Shown piece by piece: positions 53,337 to 61,436 of a stretch of DNA of 64,000 bases (its first letter is position 1; each line of letters starts with the position of its first letter). This DNA is from Leadbetterella byssophila_A (lineage in GTDB: Bacteria; Bacteroidota; Bacteroidia; Cytophagales; Spirosomataceae). The notes under the pieces are model-generated. The model was not told the origin of the DNA and did not search any database. It saw only the letters and a program-made list of their open reading frames with translations. The stretch spans positions 18,658 to 82,657 of the forward strand of contig JBEBRR010000007.1 in the NCBI GenBank assembly GCA_040394735.1, given 5' to 3'. The translations under genes and the position numbers were made by a program.

Positions 53337-53414
53337 AGTTAAAAGTGAAGAGTGAAAAGTTATGGATTTTTTTCTTATATATTAATAATGTGCCGCAACT
53401 CTTCACTTTTAACT
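53337..53414. repeat. 17-bp perfect inverted repeat between divergent genes
   Basis: AGTTAAAAGTGAAGAGT (53337-53353) is the exact reverse complement of 53398-53414, with a 44-nt spacer. It sits between the Lys-rich gene (minus) and the DUF4271 gene (plus). Confidence 0.6.
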
Positions 53415-53466
53415 TTTAGTTTTTCACTTATATACCGGAAGTGTACCGCACTTTTACTTTATTCAC

Positions 53467-53474
53467 TAATTTTG
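53467..53474 (+). promoter_or_regulatory. -7 box TAATTTTG of the DUF4271-hemD operon
   Basis: An exact TAnnTTTG match 18 nt before the GTG at 53492. It lies inside the longer open frame from 53441 and so supports the shorter start. Confidence 0.45.
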
Positions 53475-53491
53475 CGAAAACTGTATTTAGG

Positions 53492-54661
53492 GTGAAGTAC
53501 CTTCTTTCTCTTGTCTTATTCAGCCTGATCTGGACGGGCGTCCGGGCCAACACCCCGGTGCGGTATGAGAATTACCGCTCTGTTCATGACCTTACGTATG
53601 AATGGCTGATGTATGATCATGAAGAAAAAGTATATGTGCCGTTCCGTTATAATGCGGATAAGGAATTTCAGACCTTCACGCTAGACCTGGATCTCTCCCG
53701 TTTTCCCCACGCGTTTCTGCTGGTAAGAACTCCACCCAGGCCCGGGAATATCTTCGTGGATAATGCATTGGAGCGGGTGTCGAAGAAACAGGATTGGCTG
53801 GTGTATAATCTCGACAGCCTGCGGAGGGAATACCGGAAAGAGAAAATCTACTTCAGTTTTTTTACGGCTTCTTCTGCATCGGAAGTAGTTGCATACATCG
53901 GTTTTCCTTCGGGTAATCCGGTGGGCGCCTCGGTACAGGAGGAGACCTCCGTACGGGAGGTGGTCCGGCTTACGCCCCGCTCGGTTTCCCGCTTTAACAG
54001 CGGCGTAGCCATTGCCTTTGTGCTCAGCCTGGTAGTGATGAGCTTCGTGTCAAATAACTATTTCCGGGTGTACGGCAAGTATTATTCCCTGCGGGACGTG
54101 CTTTCCACCCGTGTCAAGGAAGACCTCTTTATTATCGGCAAGCCTCTTGACCGCCCCAGTCTTCTGTTTGTAATATTGCTGAGTGTGGTGCTTGGATTTC
54201 TGATCCTGATGCTGCAGTTCGGCGGACTCCCCCTGACCGAAGGAAGCTTTCTTTTCCAGTCCGGAAATACCGTTGCCGTTCATGCGGTGAACTTCCTTAA
54301 GCTGTGCCTCCTGGCGTTTATCGTTTACGTGCTGAAGTTTTTTTATCTCAACATCATGGGGAAACTGTTCAATCTGGGGAAGGTGACAGATCTGCATTAT
54401 TTCAAGGTGATCCAGTGCAGCCTGTTCTTTTATTCACTGCTTCTACTGCTGGTCCTCGTGATGTACAATACCTATATTCCGCTCCCGGAAGATATTGAAA
54501 ATTACCTGTTTATACTACTGATGGTTTTTTATTCCTGGAGAGGGCTGCTGATATATTTTACGATAAACCGGGAGAGTAGTGTAAAGTTTTTGTACTTGTT
54601 TTCGTATCTTTGCATCGCAGAAGCACTTCCGATTATTTTAGGAATGAGATTTCTTTTCTGA
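53492..54661 (+). CDS. DUF4271 membrane protein
   Basis: 389 residues from the GTG at 53492, giving the signal peptide MKYLLSLVLFSLIWTGVRA. The first 150 mature residues form an exported soluble domain. From about residue 175 several transmembrane helices follow (VAIAFVLSLVVMSFVS, LLFVILLSVVLGFLILML, FLKLCLLAFIVYVLKFFYL and others) in the order of DUF4271, a Bacteroidota family of unknown function that is regularly found next to hemD. It lies upstream of hemD in the same direction. Confidence 0.85.
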   Translation: MKYLLSLVLFSLIWTGVRANTPVRYENYRSVHDLTYEWLMYDHEEKVYVPFRYNADKEFQTFTLDLDLSRFPHAFLLVRTPPRPGNIFVDNALERVSKKQDWLVYNLDSLRREYRKEKIYFSFFTASSASEVVAYIGFPSGNPVGASVQEETSVREVVRLTPRSVSRFNSGVAIAFVLSLVVMSFVSNNYFRVYGKYYSLRDVLSTRVKEDLFIIGKPLDRPSLLFVILLSVVLGFLILMLQFGGLPLTEGSFLFQSGNTVAVHAVNFLKLCLLAFIVYVLKFFYLNIMGKLFNLGKVTDLHYFKVIQCSLFFYSLLLLLVLVMYNTYIPLPEDIENYLFILLMVFYSWRGLLIYFTINRESSVKFLYLFSYLCIAEALPIILGMRFLF

Positions 54662-54706
54662 TAAGTGCTGATGTAAAAGGAATTTCAGGTATTTGTTTTG
54701 AGCGAG

Positions 54707-55480
54707 ATGACAGAAAATGACGAACGTTTGAGGAAGGTAGAAAGTATCTTAATCACTCTAGATAATCCAGGCGAAAAATCTCTTACTTATTCTGACCTGA
54801 CCGACCGCTATAAGATTAAAGTGGATTTCAGGAATTTTATTGACGTCAGGAAAGTAGATCACAGAGAATTCAGAAAACAGAAAATAGATATTTTAGCGCA
54901 TACGGCTATTATATTTACCAGCAGGCACGCCATTGATCACTTCTTCAAAATGTGTGAAGAACTTCGGGTGGAAATTCCGATTGATATGAAATACCTGTGT
55001 ATCACGGAGCAAACAGCCAATTACCTTCAGAAATACATTACCATCCGGAAAAGGAAGATTTTCTCGGGAAATAAGACGGCCGCCGACCTGGAGCCCTTTA
55101 TTCTCAAGAACAAGAACGAGAAGTTCCTGTTTCCCTGCTCCAACATCCGGAACAATGCCATACCTGACCTGATGCGGAAGCACGGTCTGCAGCTGACGGA
55201 AGCCATCACCTATGAGACGGTTCCGGCAGATCTGTCTGATCTTACCGAGGTATTTTACGATATTATCTGCTTTTTCAGCCCCTCGGGAGTACATTCGCTG
55301 ATGCACAATTTCCCCGACTGGCAGCAGAATAATACCCGCCTGGCCGCCTTCGGACCTACCACGGCCAAGGCCATCCGTGACCTCGGGCTGATCCTGGATA
55401 TTGAAGCGCCTTTACCCAATGCCCCGTCTATGGTAGGGGCACTGGAACTTTATATCAAAAAAGCCAATAACATAGCGTAA
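54707..55480 (+). CDS. hemD: Uroporphyrinogen-III synthase HemD
   Basis: 257 residues from the ATG at 54707; a TTG at 54698 is also open. Two-domain HemD fold with the diffuse conservation normal for the family: VESILITLDNPGE, AIIFTSRHAIDHFF, YLCITEQTANYLQKY, FLFPCSNIRNNAIPDLM, FFSPSGVHSLMHNF and AAFGPTTAKAIRDLGL. It closes hydroxymethylbilane with inversion of ring D in haem and corrin synthesis. Followed by a strong palindromic terminator. Confidence 0.9.
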   Translation: MTENDERLRKVESILITLDNPGEKSLTYSDLTDRYKIKVDFRNFIDVRKVDHREFRKQKIDILAHTAIIFTSRHAIDHFFKMCEELRVEIPIDMKYLCITEQTANYLQKYITIRKRKIFSGNKTAADLEPFILKNKNEKFLFPCSNIRNNAIPDLMRKHGLQLTEAITYETVPADLSDLTEVFYDIICFFSPSGVHSLMHNFPDWQQNNTRLAAFGPTTAKAIRDLGLILDIEAPLPNAPSMVGALELYIKKANNIA

Positions 55481-55485
55481 ATTTT

Positions 55486-55517
55486 CAATAAGACTCATAA
55501 TATTATGGGTCTTATTG
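55486..55517 (+). terminator. Near-perfect 16-bp palindromic terminator behind hemD
   Basis: Arms 55486-55501 and 55502-55517 pair with a single T-G wobble and no spacer. A T-rich tract follows. It begins 6 nt after the hemD stop. Confidence 0.65.
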
Positions 55518-55558
55518 TGTTTATTTGTAAATAGCTTTAAAATCCTTACCGAAACCGT

Positions 55559-56509
55559 ATGGCCAGAAAGTATTTACTTGCTTTACTTTTTTCCTTTTCC
55601 GGGGTAGTGAGTTTCGGCCAGAACCTGCCTCAGTTTACGCATTACATATTCAATCAGTTTTACCTTAATCCCGGAGCCGCAGGGCAGTTTAACCGGGTAC
55701 AGATTCAGTCGACCGTCAGGTCACAATACCTGGGATATACCGCCACCGAATTTTCCGGAGGAGGCAACCTGTCTACGGCGTTTGCCCTGGATATGCCTGT
55801 AGCCAAGCTGAAAGGAGGGGTAGGGCTGCATTTTGCCAGCCAGAATATCAGCAAAGCCCAGAGCATGAGCGAAATGGTACTGAGCTATTCCTTTCATAAA
55901 CGGATGGGCAGCAATATGGTGGGGTTCGGGATAGGAGCAGGCTTCAATAATCTCAGCCTGCGGGGGGAGGATTACATCCCGCGCGACCCGGACGACCCGT
56001 ACATTCCTTCCAGCCGGATTACCAGCATGGTTCCCCGCCTGAATGCAGGAATTTACCTCGTTAATCCGAGCTACCAGATCGGTATTTCAGCCAAGAACCT
56101 GCTTGAGCCGGAATATAGTATAGGCGCGGAGAACGGGGCCTTTCAAGAAAAGAGAGAATATTTCCTGACAGGAAAGTACGATTTCCCGGTTTCGTACACC
56201 CTGGATATCAGCCCGATGTTTATGGTGCGTTCCGACCTGGTCAGCACTTCGGTAGAAGCCGGGGTGATGGTGACCTATAATCAGCGACTGTGGATAGGAG
56301 GGAATTACCGGAACCAGGATGCGGGATCGGTTCTCCTGGGAACCAACCTGCTGGAAAACAAACTGAAGCTGGGTTATGCCCTGGACATTGTTACCACCGG
56401 TGCCAATGCGAAATCAGGTACCTCACACGAACTGTTTTTGCGGTACGTTCTTTCTCCGGTGAAAATGGGCAGAAAATCGGTGGTTAAGACCCCCCGCTAC
56501 AGTTTATAA
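55559..56509 (+). CDS. PorP/SprF family type IX secretion outer-membrane protein
   Basis: 316 residues. Signal peptide ARKYLLALLFSFSGVVSFGQ, then the family opening LPQFTHYIFNQFYLNPGAAGQFNRVQIQSTVRSQY. A beta-barrel pattern of alternating aromatic strands runs to the end (HELFLRYVLSPVKMG). PorP/SprF proteins help secrete or anchor T9SS substrates such as SprB. It lies directly upstream of gldKLMN, as porP does before porKLMN in Porphyromonas, so it probably belongs functionally to the core machine. Confidence 0.9.
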   Translation: MARKYLLALLFSFSGVVSFGQNLPQFTHYIFNQFYLNPGAAGQFNRVQIQSTVRSQYLGYTATEFSGGGNLSTAFALDMPVAKLKGGVGLHFASQNISKAQSMSEMVLSYSFHKRMGSNMVGFGIGAGFNNLSLRGEDYIPRDPDDPYIPSSRITSMVPRLNAGIYLVNPSYQIGISAKNLLEPEYSIGAENGAFQEKREYFLTGKYDFPVSYTLDISPMFMVRSDLVSTSVEAGVMVTYNQRLWIGGNYRNQDAGSVLLGTNLLENKLKLGYALDIVTTGANAKSGTSHELFLRYVLSPVKMGRKSVVKTPRYSL

Positions 56510-56585
56510 CAAAAAGATGCACGCGAATTTATGAAACTCCGATAGTTTTTATGATTTTTGCGAAGCTGTAAAAAACAGAATTGGC

Positions 56586-56675
56586 ATGGTTTATGAATTA
56601 CAGGGTTTAGAAGCGCCCGTTTTTATTAGAACTATTGACAATATATTATTAGGGATTAACGTTCTGACAAAGTAA
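56586..56675 (+). CDS. Possible 29-residue leader ORF upstream of gldK
   Basis: ATG at 56586, TAA at 56673-56675, translation beginning MVYELQGLEAPVFIRTI. It ends 33 nt before the gldK ATG. No ribosome-binding or promoter evidence decides for it; it may be chance. The 199-bp gap otherwise holds only the gldK leader. Confidence 0.2.
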   Translation: MVYELQGLEAPVFIRTIDNILLGINVLTK

Positions 56676-56708
56676 AAAATAGAAGATTAAAACTCTTGCT
56701 TTCAAAAG

Positions 56709-57791
56709 ATGAATAAGCGCATTTCAAAAAAGATCTTAACTGTTGCAGTTATTTTATCCTCAGCGTTCTTATTTCAAAGTTGCGATACCGTGAATAAGAT
56801 TTTCGGCAAGGGAGGTAAAAAAGGAGGGGGAAGCGTAGAGGATCCGCTCGGGGGGATTAAAGACGGGCAGCTGGTGGCCAAAACCAGGAAAGGCTACAAG
56901 CAGGTAGCGCCGGAAGGAATGGTTCTGATTCCGTCAGGGTCGTTTTTGATGGGCCAGGCGGATGAAGACGTAATGTCTACCCGTATAAATCTCAATAAGC
57001 GGATATCCATCCCGGCATTTTATATGGATGACACCGAAATTTCCAACAATGAATACCGGATGTTTGTGAACTCGATGCTCGCCGATTCACTGGAAGTGCT
57101 GGGAGAAGAATTCATCATGACAAAGCTCTACCCGGATACCACCGTATGGAAAAAAGACTTTACTTACCATAACGGAGATCAGCTGACGGAAAATTACTAT
57201 GGTAACCCGGCTTTTGATAATTACCCGGTGGTGGGAGTAAGCTGGGATGCTGCCCAGTTCTTCTGTCAGTGGAGATCGGATCTGTATAACAATTACCGCG
57301 CAGAGAATAACGAGTTCCGTTCGCCTAGATTCCGCCTGCCTTCCGAGGCAGAATGGGAATGGGCAGCCAGAGGGGGAAGCGAGGGAGCCAAGTATCCGTG
57401 GGGTAACCCGTATGTGGCCAACGCCAAGGGTTGCTATATGGCTAACTTCAAGCCTAACCGCGGTAACTACCAGAAAGACGGCTTCCAGTATACGGCACCG
57501 GTGAATATGTATGAAAAAAATGCTTTCGGTTTATATAACATGGCAGGAAACGTGTCGGAATGGACACAGGATGCCTACTCCGAATCTTACATGCCGGTGA
57601 CCTGGGACTTAAGCCCGAACTATGATAACCGTGACGAACCCCGCAAAGTAATCAAGGGCGGATCATGGAAAGACGTGGCTCACTACCTGGAATCAGGGAC
57701 CACCACATATGAATACCAGACAGCCACCAAATCATATATCGGATTCCGCTGCGTTATGGACAGAATGGGCTCCGTACCCGGCAGAGAATAA
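56709..57791 (+). CDS. gldK: Type IX secretion / gliding lipoprotein GldK (PorK)
   Basis: 360 residues. Lipoprotein signal with Cys25 (SSAFLFQSC). The remainder is an FGE-sulfatase (formylglycine-generating-enzyme-like) fold: GMVLIPSGSFLMGQADED, FYMDDTEISNNEYRMFVNSM, YPVVGVSWDAAQFFCQWRS, RFRLPSEAEWEWAARGG and GLYNMAGNVSEWTQD. GldK forms the periplasmic ring with GldN, attached to the outer membrane, around the translocon. First gene of gldKLMN. Confidence 0.96.
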   Translation: MNKRISKKILTVAVILSSAFLFQSCDTVNKIFGKGGKKGGGSVEDPLGGIKDGQLVAKTRKGYKQVAPEGMVLIPSGSFLMGQADEDVMSTRINLNKRISIPAFYMDDTEISNNEYRMFVNSMLADSLEVLGEEFIMTKLYPDTTVWKKDFTYHNGDQLTENYYGNPAFDNYPVVGVSWDAAQFFCQWRSDLYNNYRAENNEFRSPRFRLPSEAEWEWAARGGSEGAKYPWGNPYVANAKGCYMANFKPNRGNYQKDGFQYTAPVNMYEKNAFGLYNMAGNVSEWTQDAYSESYMPVTWDLSPNYDNRDEPRKVIKGGSWKDVAHYLESGTTTYEYQTATKSYIGFRCVMDRMGSVPGRE

Positions 57792-57825
57792 ATACAAAAC
57801 GTTTATTAAAACATCATCATAAAAT

Positions 57826-58650
57826 ATGGCAGCAAATAACGGTCCCAGCGTTTTTTGGGACAGATTCATTCCTTTTGTTTACAGTGCCGGTGCGGCAGTT
57901 GTAATTGTGGGAGCTATGGGAAAGATCATGCACTACGACTGGGCTTCCTGGATGTTACCGGTAGGTCTTGGAGTGGAAGCGATTATCTTCCTGATTTATG
58001 CCGCACAGTCATTGCTCCGGCCGGTAACAGAGTACCAATGGGAAAAAGTTTATCCTGAGCTGGCAGAAAATTATAAAGGCGAACTTCCTGTACGGACACA
58101 TTCACAGCCGTCGTCCGGTCTGGGACTGACCGCCAAAATGGACGACATGCTGGCGAACGCCAACATTACTCCTGATATTTTTGATAACCTGAAAGCCAGC
58201 TTTAAAAACCTGAGCGAGTCAGTGTCTAATCTGGGTGAGATTTCCGCTTCAGGAATGGCCACCGGAGAGTTTAACACGAAGGTCCGGGAGGCATCCTCCA
58301 AGATCAGTGAAATGAACGCCTCCCTGGGCTCCGTGGTGAATTCCATGACCGCCCTGGGAGATGCCACCAGAGATTCACAGGAATACCGGGTACAGTTCCA
58401 TAAAATATCGCAGAACATGAGTGCGCTGAACGCCGTGTATGAAATTGAAATTCAGGATACTAACCGGCACCTGAAGGCCATGAACGCTTTCTACGGTAAC
58501 TTCTCTAACGTACTGAGCGATATGTCGGATGTTTCCAGAGACAGCCAGCAATTCAAGGCGGAACTGAATAAACTGACCACTAACCTGGCTTCACTGAACA
58601 ATGTGTACGGTAGTATGCTGTCAGCCATGAAAGGTAGTGCAAACGTTTAA
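57826..58650 (+). CDS. gldL: Type IX secretion / gliding motor protein GldL (PorL)
   Basis: 274 residues. Two N-terminal transmembrane helices (about 15-32 and 42-62). The second carries Glu51 in GLGVEAIIFLI, which corresponds to the essential protonatable Glu of the GldL motor. A long cytoplasmic coiled-coil-like tail follows (NLSESVSNLGEISASGMATGEF ... LNNVYGSMLSAM). GldL and GldM form the proton-driven rotary motor of the T9SS. 34 nt after gldK. Confidence 0.96.
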   Translation: MAANNGPSVFWDRFIPFVYSAGAAVVIVGAMGKIMHYDWASWMLPVGLGVEAIIFLIYAAQSLLRPVTEYQWEKVYPELAENYKGELPVRTHSQPSSGLGLTAKMDDMLANANITPDIFDNLKASFKNLSESVSNLGEISASGMATGEFNTKVREASSKISEMNASLGSVVNSMTALGDATRDSQEYRVQFHKISQNMSALNAVYEIEIQDTNRHLKAMNAFYGNFSNVLSDMSDVSRDSQQFKAELNKLTTNLASLNNVYGSMLSAMKGSANV

Positions 58651-58686
58651 TGGTAGTATTGTTTAAACCCCATAAAGAACTAAAAT

Positions 58687-60285
58687 ATGGCAGGAGTTAA
58701 GGAAAGTCCACGGCAGAAGATGATCAACATGATGTATCTTGTGTTGACGGCTATGCTTGCCTTACAGATCAGTAATGCTATTCTGGAGAAGTTTTTACTA
58801 TTGGATAACTCCTTGGATCAGGCGAATAAAGCGGCCGATACAAGTAATAAAAGAACTTTGGATGCAATGAATGACGCCGTGGATAAATCCGGGAATAAGC
58901 CGGAGTATCGTGCGTTATACAACAATGCTGTGGAAGTAAGAAAAAAGACCGGGGAGATCATCTCCTATATAGAAGGGCTGAAAGAGATCATCCGTAGTGA
59001 AGCGGGTGGCGGAATTGACCCGGAAACCAACCAGATCAAAAACCTGGCGGAAGAAGAAAAAGTGGCCAATATCTTTGTAAAGAATAAAAAAGGATATGAG
59101 CTGAAGGAGAAGCTGGACGAGTATGTGGCCTATATGCAGAAGCATGCCCCTAATATTAAATTCCAGCCCCTGGCCCTGGACGCGAAAGATGACCCGGCCA
59201 TGGTTAATGCCGATCCGATGACCAAAAGAAAGGACTTTGCAGAGCTTCTGTTTGCGCAGACGCCTGTGCCCGCTGCTTTGGCCGGCCTGAGCCAGAAGGA
59301 ATCAGTGATCAGGAGATACGAAGCCGAAGTGCTGGATTACCTGGCACAGCAGGTGGGCGCCAAAGAAATTAAATTCGATAAGCTCTTTGCCGTGGTGATC
59401 CCCGATTCCCGTACTGTGGTAGCCGGGCAGACCTATCGCGCGGAGATTGCTATCGGAGCCTATTCCAGCGCTATTACACCCACTATAAGCATTAACGGAT
59501 CTGCCTTGCCGGTAAAAGAAGGTAAGGGGCTATACGAGCTGAGAGCAGGTGGCGGAGCCTTTGACAATAACGGCCAACTGAAACGTACCTACACGGCTAC
59601 CATTTCTTATCCCAAAGCAGACGGTACGATAGAACGGGTGACCAAAGATGAAGAGTATACCGTACTGAAGCCTTCGGTGCAGATTGCCACGTCTTCCATG
59701 CCGGCCCTGTACTTTAAATGTGCCAACCGGCTGCAGACGACCAGCCCGGGTCTGGGCGCACAATATAATCCTTCCTTCTCCGGATCAGGAGCTGATTTCA
59801 TTCCGGGTGGTGGAGGTAAGGTAACGGTAGTGCCGAATGCCAGTAAGGTGAGCCTGGAAGTAAAAAATGACGGAATTCTTTTACAATCTTTTCCGTTTAA
59901 CGTACGCCTGGTGCCCAAACCTACCATTAAGGTGCTGGTGAACGGTGCTCCGGCTTCTCAGGAGAATCTCAGAAGAGGGTTCCCGGCTTCGCAGGTACGG
60001 AATCTGACCATTGTGGCTGAGGCCGATCAGAGTTTCAAAGATACGAATCCGGAAGATGCCGCTTACCGCGTCAACGGCTTCTCCGTGGTACTGGCAGGCG
60101 GATCAAGGTCTAAAGGAAAGCTGGATAGCCAGGGGAACTCCATCAATGTATCCGGACTGGCAGGAGAAGCCTCACCCGGAGACCGTTACGTGATCACCAT
60201 AAATTCGGTTCAAAGAAGAAACTTCCAGGGGAATGTAGACCCTGTGAACATAGGAGACGGGGTTTATACCATAGCTCTAAATTAA
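58687..60285 (+). CDS. gldM: Type IX secretion / gliding motor protein GldM (PorM)
   Basis: 532 residues. SPRQKMINMMYLVLTAMLALQISNAILEKF provides the cytoplasmic Arg9 and the single transmembrane helix that inserts into the GldL pentamer. Four periplasmic domains follow: a helical bundle D1 (about 35-220) and the Ig-like D2-D4 with SYPKADGTIERVTKDEEYTV and AYRVNGFSVVLAGGSRSKG. It couples the motor to the GldK/GldN ring. Length and domain order are normal. Confidence 0.96.
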   Translation: MAGVKESPRQKMINMMYLVLTAMLALQISNAILEKFLLLDNSLDQANKAADTSNKRTLDAMNDAVDKSGNKPEYRALYNNAVEVRKKTGEIISYIEGLKEIIRSEAGGGIDPETNQIKNLAEEEKVANIFVKNKKGYELKEKLDEYVAYMQKHAPNIKFQPLALDAKDDPAMVNADPMTKRKDFAELLFAQTPVPAALAGLSQKESVIRRYEAEVLDYLAQQVGAKEIKFDKLFAVVIPDSRTVVAGQTYRAEIAIGAYSSAITPTISINGSALPVKEGKGLYELRAGGGAFDNNGQLKRTYTATISYPKADGTIERVTKDEEYTVLKPSVQIATSSMPALYFKCANRLQTTSPGLGAQYNPSFSGSGADFIPGGGGKVTVVPNASKVSLEVKNDGILLQSFPFNVRLVPKPTIKVLVNGAPASQENLRRGFPASQVRNLTIVAEADQSFKDTNPEDAAYRVNGFSVVLAGGSRSKGKLDSQGNSINVSGLAGEASPGDRYVITINSVQRRNFQGNVDPVNIGDGVYTIALN

Positions 60286-60292
60286 TGCAATT

Positions 60293-61189
60293 ATGAAAAG
60301 AATAGCGATTTATCTGGTATGTGCTTTCGCGGGTCTGCAGACAGACCTTTCGGCACAGGAGCGCTCTGACAACGGGGTAAACCCTCTTTCACTAAGGCCG
60401 ATCAACTCATCCAACCAGGCAAAAAAATATACGCTGTGGAGGAGAGTAGATCTCAGGGAAAAGGCTAACCTGCCTTTTTTCTCCAAAGGAAGTGAGGTTA
60501 CCAAACATATTATTGACGGCGTACGTGCCGGAGTACTGGAACCTTTCAGTAACGATTCACTGACTACCAAGATTACCCTGGAAGAGTTTACCAAACGACT
60601 GCACCGTGACTTTGAGGGCGGAGGACTTTCACAGGAAGAAATTGATGCCGGTTTCGGAACGGCTACGGAAGATGACGGCTGGGGTGACGGAGGGTCATCC
60701 GACTCTACCGCTAAAAATACGTCCAGTTCCCAGGACGGCTGGGGCGATTCACAGGTAACCTCACTGGCTACCGGGTATGAGTTGCTTCCCAACGAACTGT
60801 ATGTGCTGGAGCTGAAAGAAGACTGGATTTTTGATTCCCAGCGTTCGCGTGCCTATTACGATGTGCTGGTAGTGACCATCAAGATACCCGCTGAATTATC
60901 ACCGGAGGGAATTGAGAAGGACCTGGCCTCTTTTAAATACAAAGAGCTGGAGTCGTATTTCCGGCTGAACCCTAACTGTATGTGGTTTAATGAAGAAAAT
61001 ACAGCCAGGCACATGAACTATGCCGATGCCATAGAGTTGAGGCTGTTTAACGGGCGGATCGTAAGAACATCGGATCCGCGTAACCGTTATCTTGACCAGA
61101 TCTATAAGAACCCGCGTGAAGCCCTGCTTAAATCACAGGAGTGGGAATATAAGATCATGGAAGAGGAAAGCAATTTGTGGGAATACTGA
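60293..61189 (+). CDS. gldN: Type IX secretion / gliding protein GldN (PorN)
   Basis: 298 residues. Signal peptide KRIAIYLVCAFAGLQTDLSAQ. Family blocks: KKYTLWRRVDLREKANLPFFSK, VRAGVLEPFSNDSL, LPNELYVLELKEDWIFDSQRSRAYYDVLVVTIK and NPREALLKSQEWEYKIMEEESNLWEY. A low-complexity insertion at about residues 126-152 contains two copies of DGWGD separated by a Ser/Thr linker. GldN completes the GldK ring at the periplasmic side of the outer membrane. 7 nt after gldM. Confidence 0.95.
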   Translation: MKRIAIYLVCAFAGLQTDLSAQERSDNGVNPLSLRPINSSNQAKKYTLWRRVDLREKANLPFFSKGSEVTKHIIDGVRAGVLEPFSNDSLTTKITLEEFTKRLHRDFEGGGLSQEEIDAGFGTATEDDGWGDGGSSDSTAKNTSSSQDGWGDSQVTSLATGYELLPNELYVLELKEDWIFDSQRSRAYYDVLVVTIKIPAELSPEGIEKDLASFKYKELESYFRLNPNCMWFNEENTARHMNYADAIELRLFNGRIVRTSDPRNRYLDQIYKNPREALLKSQEWEYKIMEEESNLWEY

Positions 61190-61215
61190 TATTGGGGAAA
61201 GTGCGGGCTGATGTA

Positions 61216-61276
61216 CCTCTCGACAGCTCAGCCGGCAAACTTCGAACTTCTGTTCTCGTTTGTGCTCGGGATGACA
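61216..61276. repeat. Relative of the GATAAGCTCAGG/CTCGGGATGACA palindromic repeat
   Basis: CCTCTCGACAGCTCA (61216-61230) and GCTCGGGATGACA (61264-61276) resemble the two halves of a repeat common in Bacteroidota intergenic DNA, here split by about 33 bp. It lies between gldN and gatB. Confidence 0.4.
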
Positions 61277-61359
61277 AAAGTGCCTCGTACGCTGTCTAGT
61301 TCGGGCGTAGCCGGGAACAGCAGTTATTGATAAGTGCACTTTCAGGCACATTCTTACAG

Positions 61360-61390
61360 GAGCCGGCTGAATTGGTCGGCTCTTTTGTTT
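61360..61390 (+). terminator. Rho-independent terminator of the gld operon
   Basis: GAGCCG (61360-61365) pairs with CGGCTC (61377-61382), followed by TTTTGTTTTT. It ends the gldKLMN transcript about 170 nt after the gldN stop. Confidence 0.65.
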
Positions 61391-61410
61391 TTAATCGTGA
61401 TGAAAGGGCG

Positions 61411-61418
61411 TATTTTTG
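61411..61418 (+). promoter_or_regulatory. -7 box TATTTTTG of gatB
   Basis: An exact TAnnTTTG match with TTTG at 61384-61387 (23-bp spacer) as -33 element; the latter overlaps the terminator tail. The leader is about 12-15 nt. Confidence 0.5.
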
Positions 61419-61436
61419 TAGAAAAATAGATATTGG

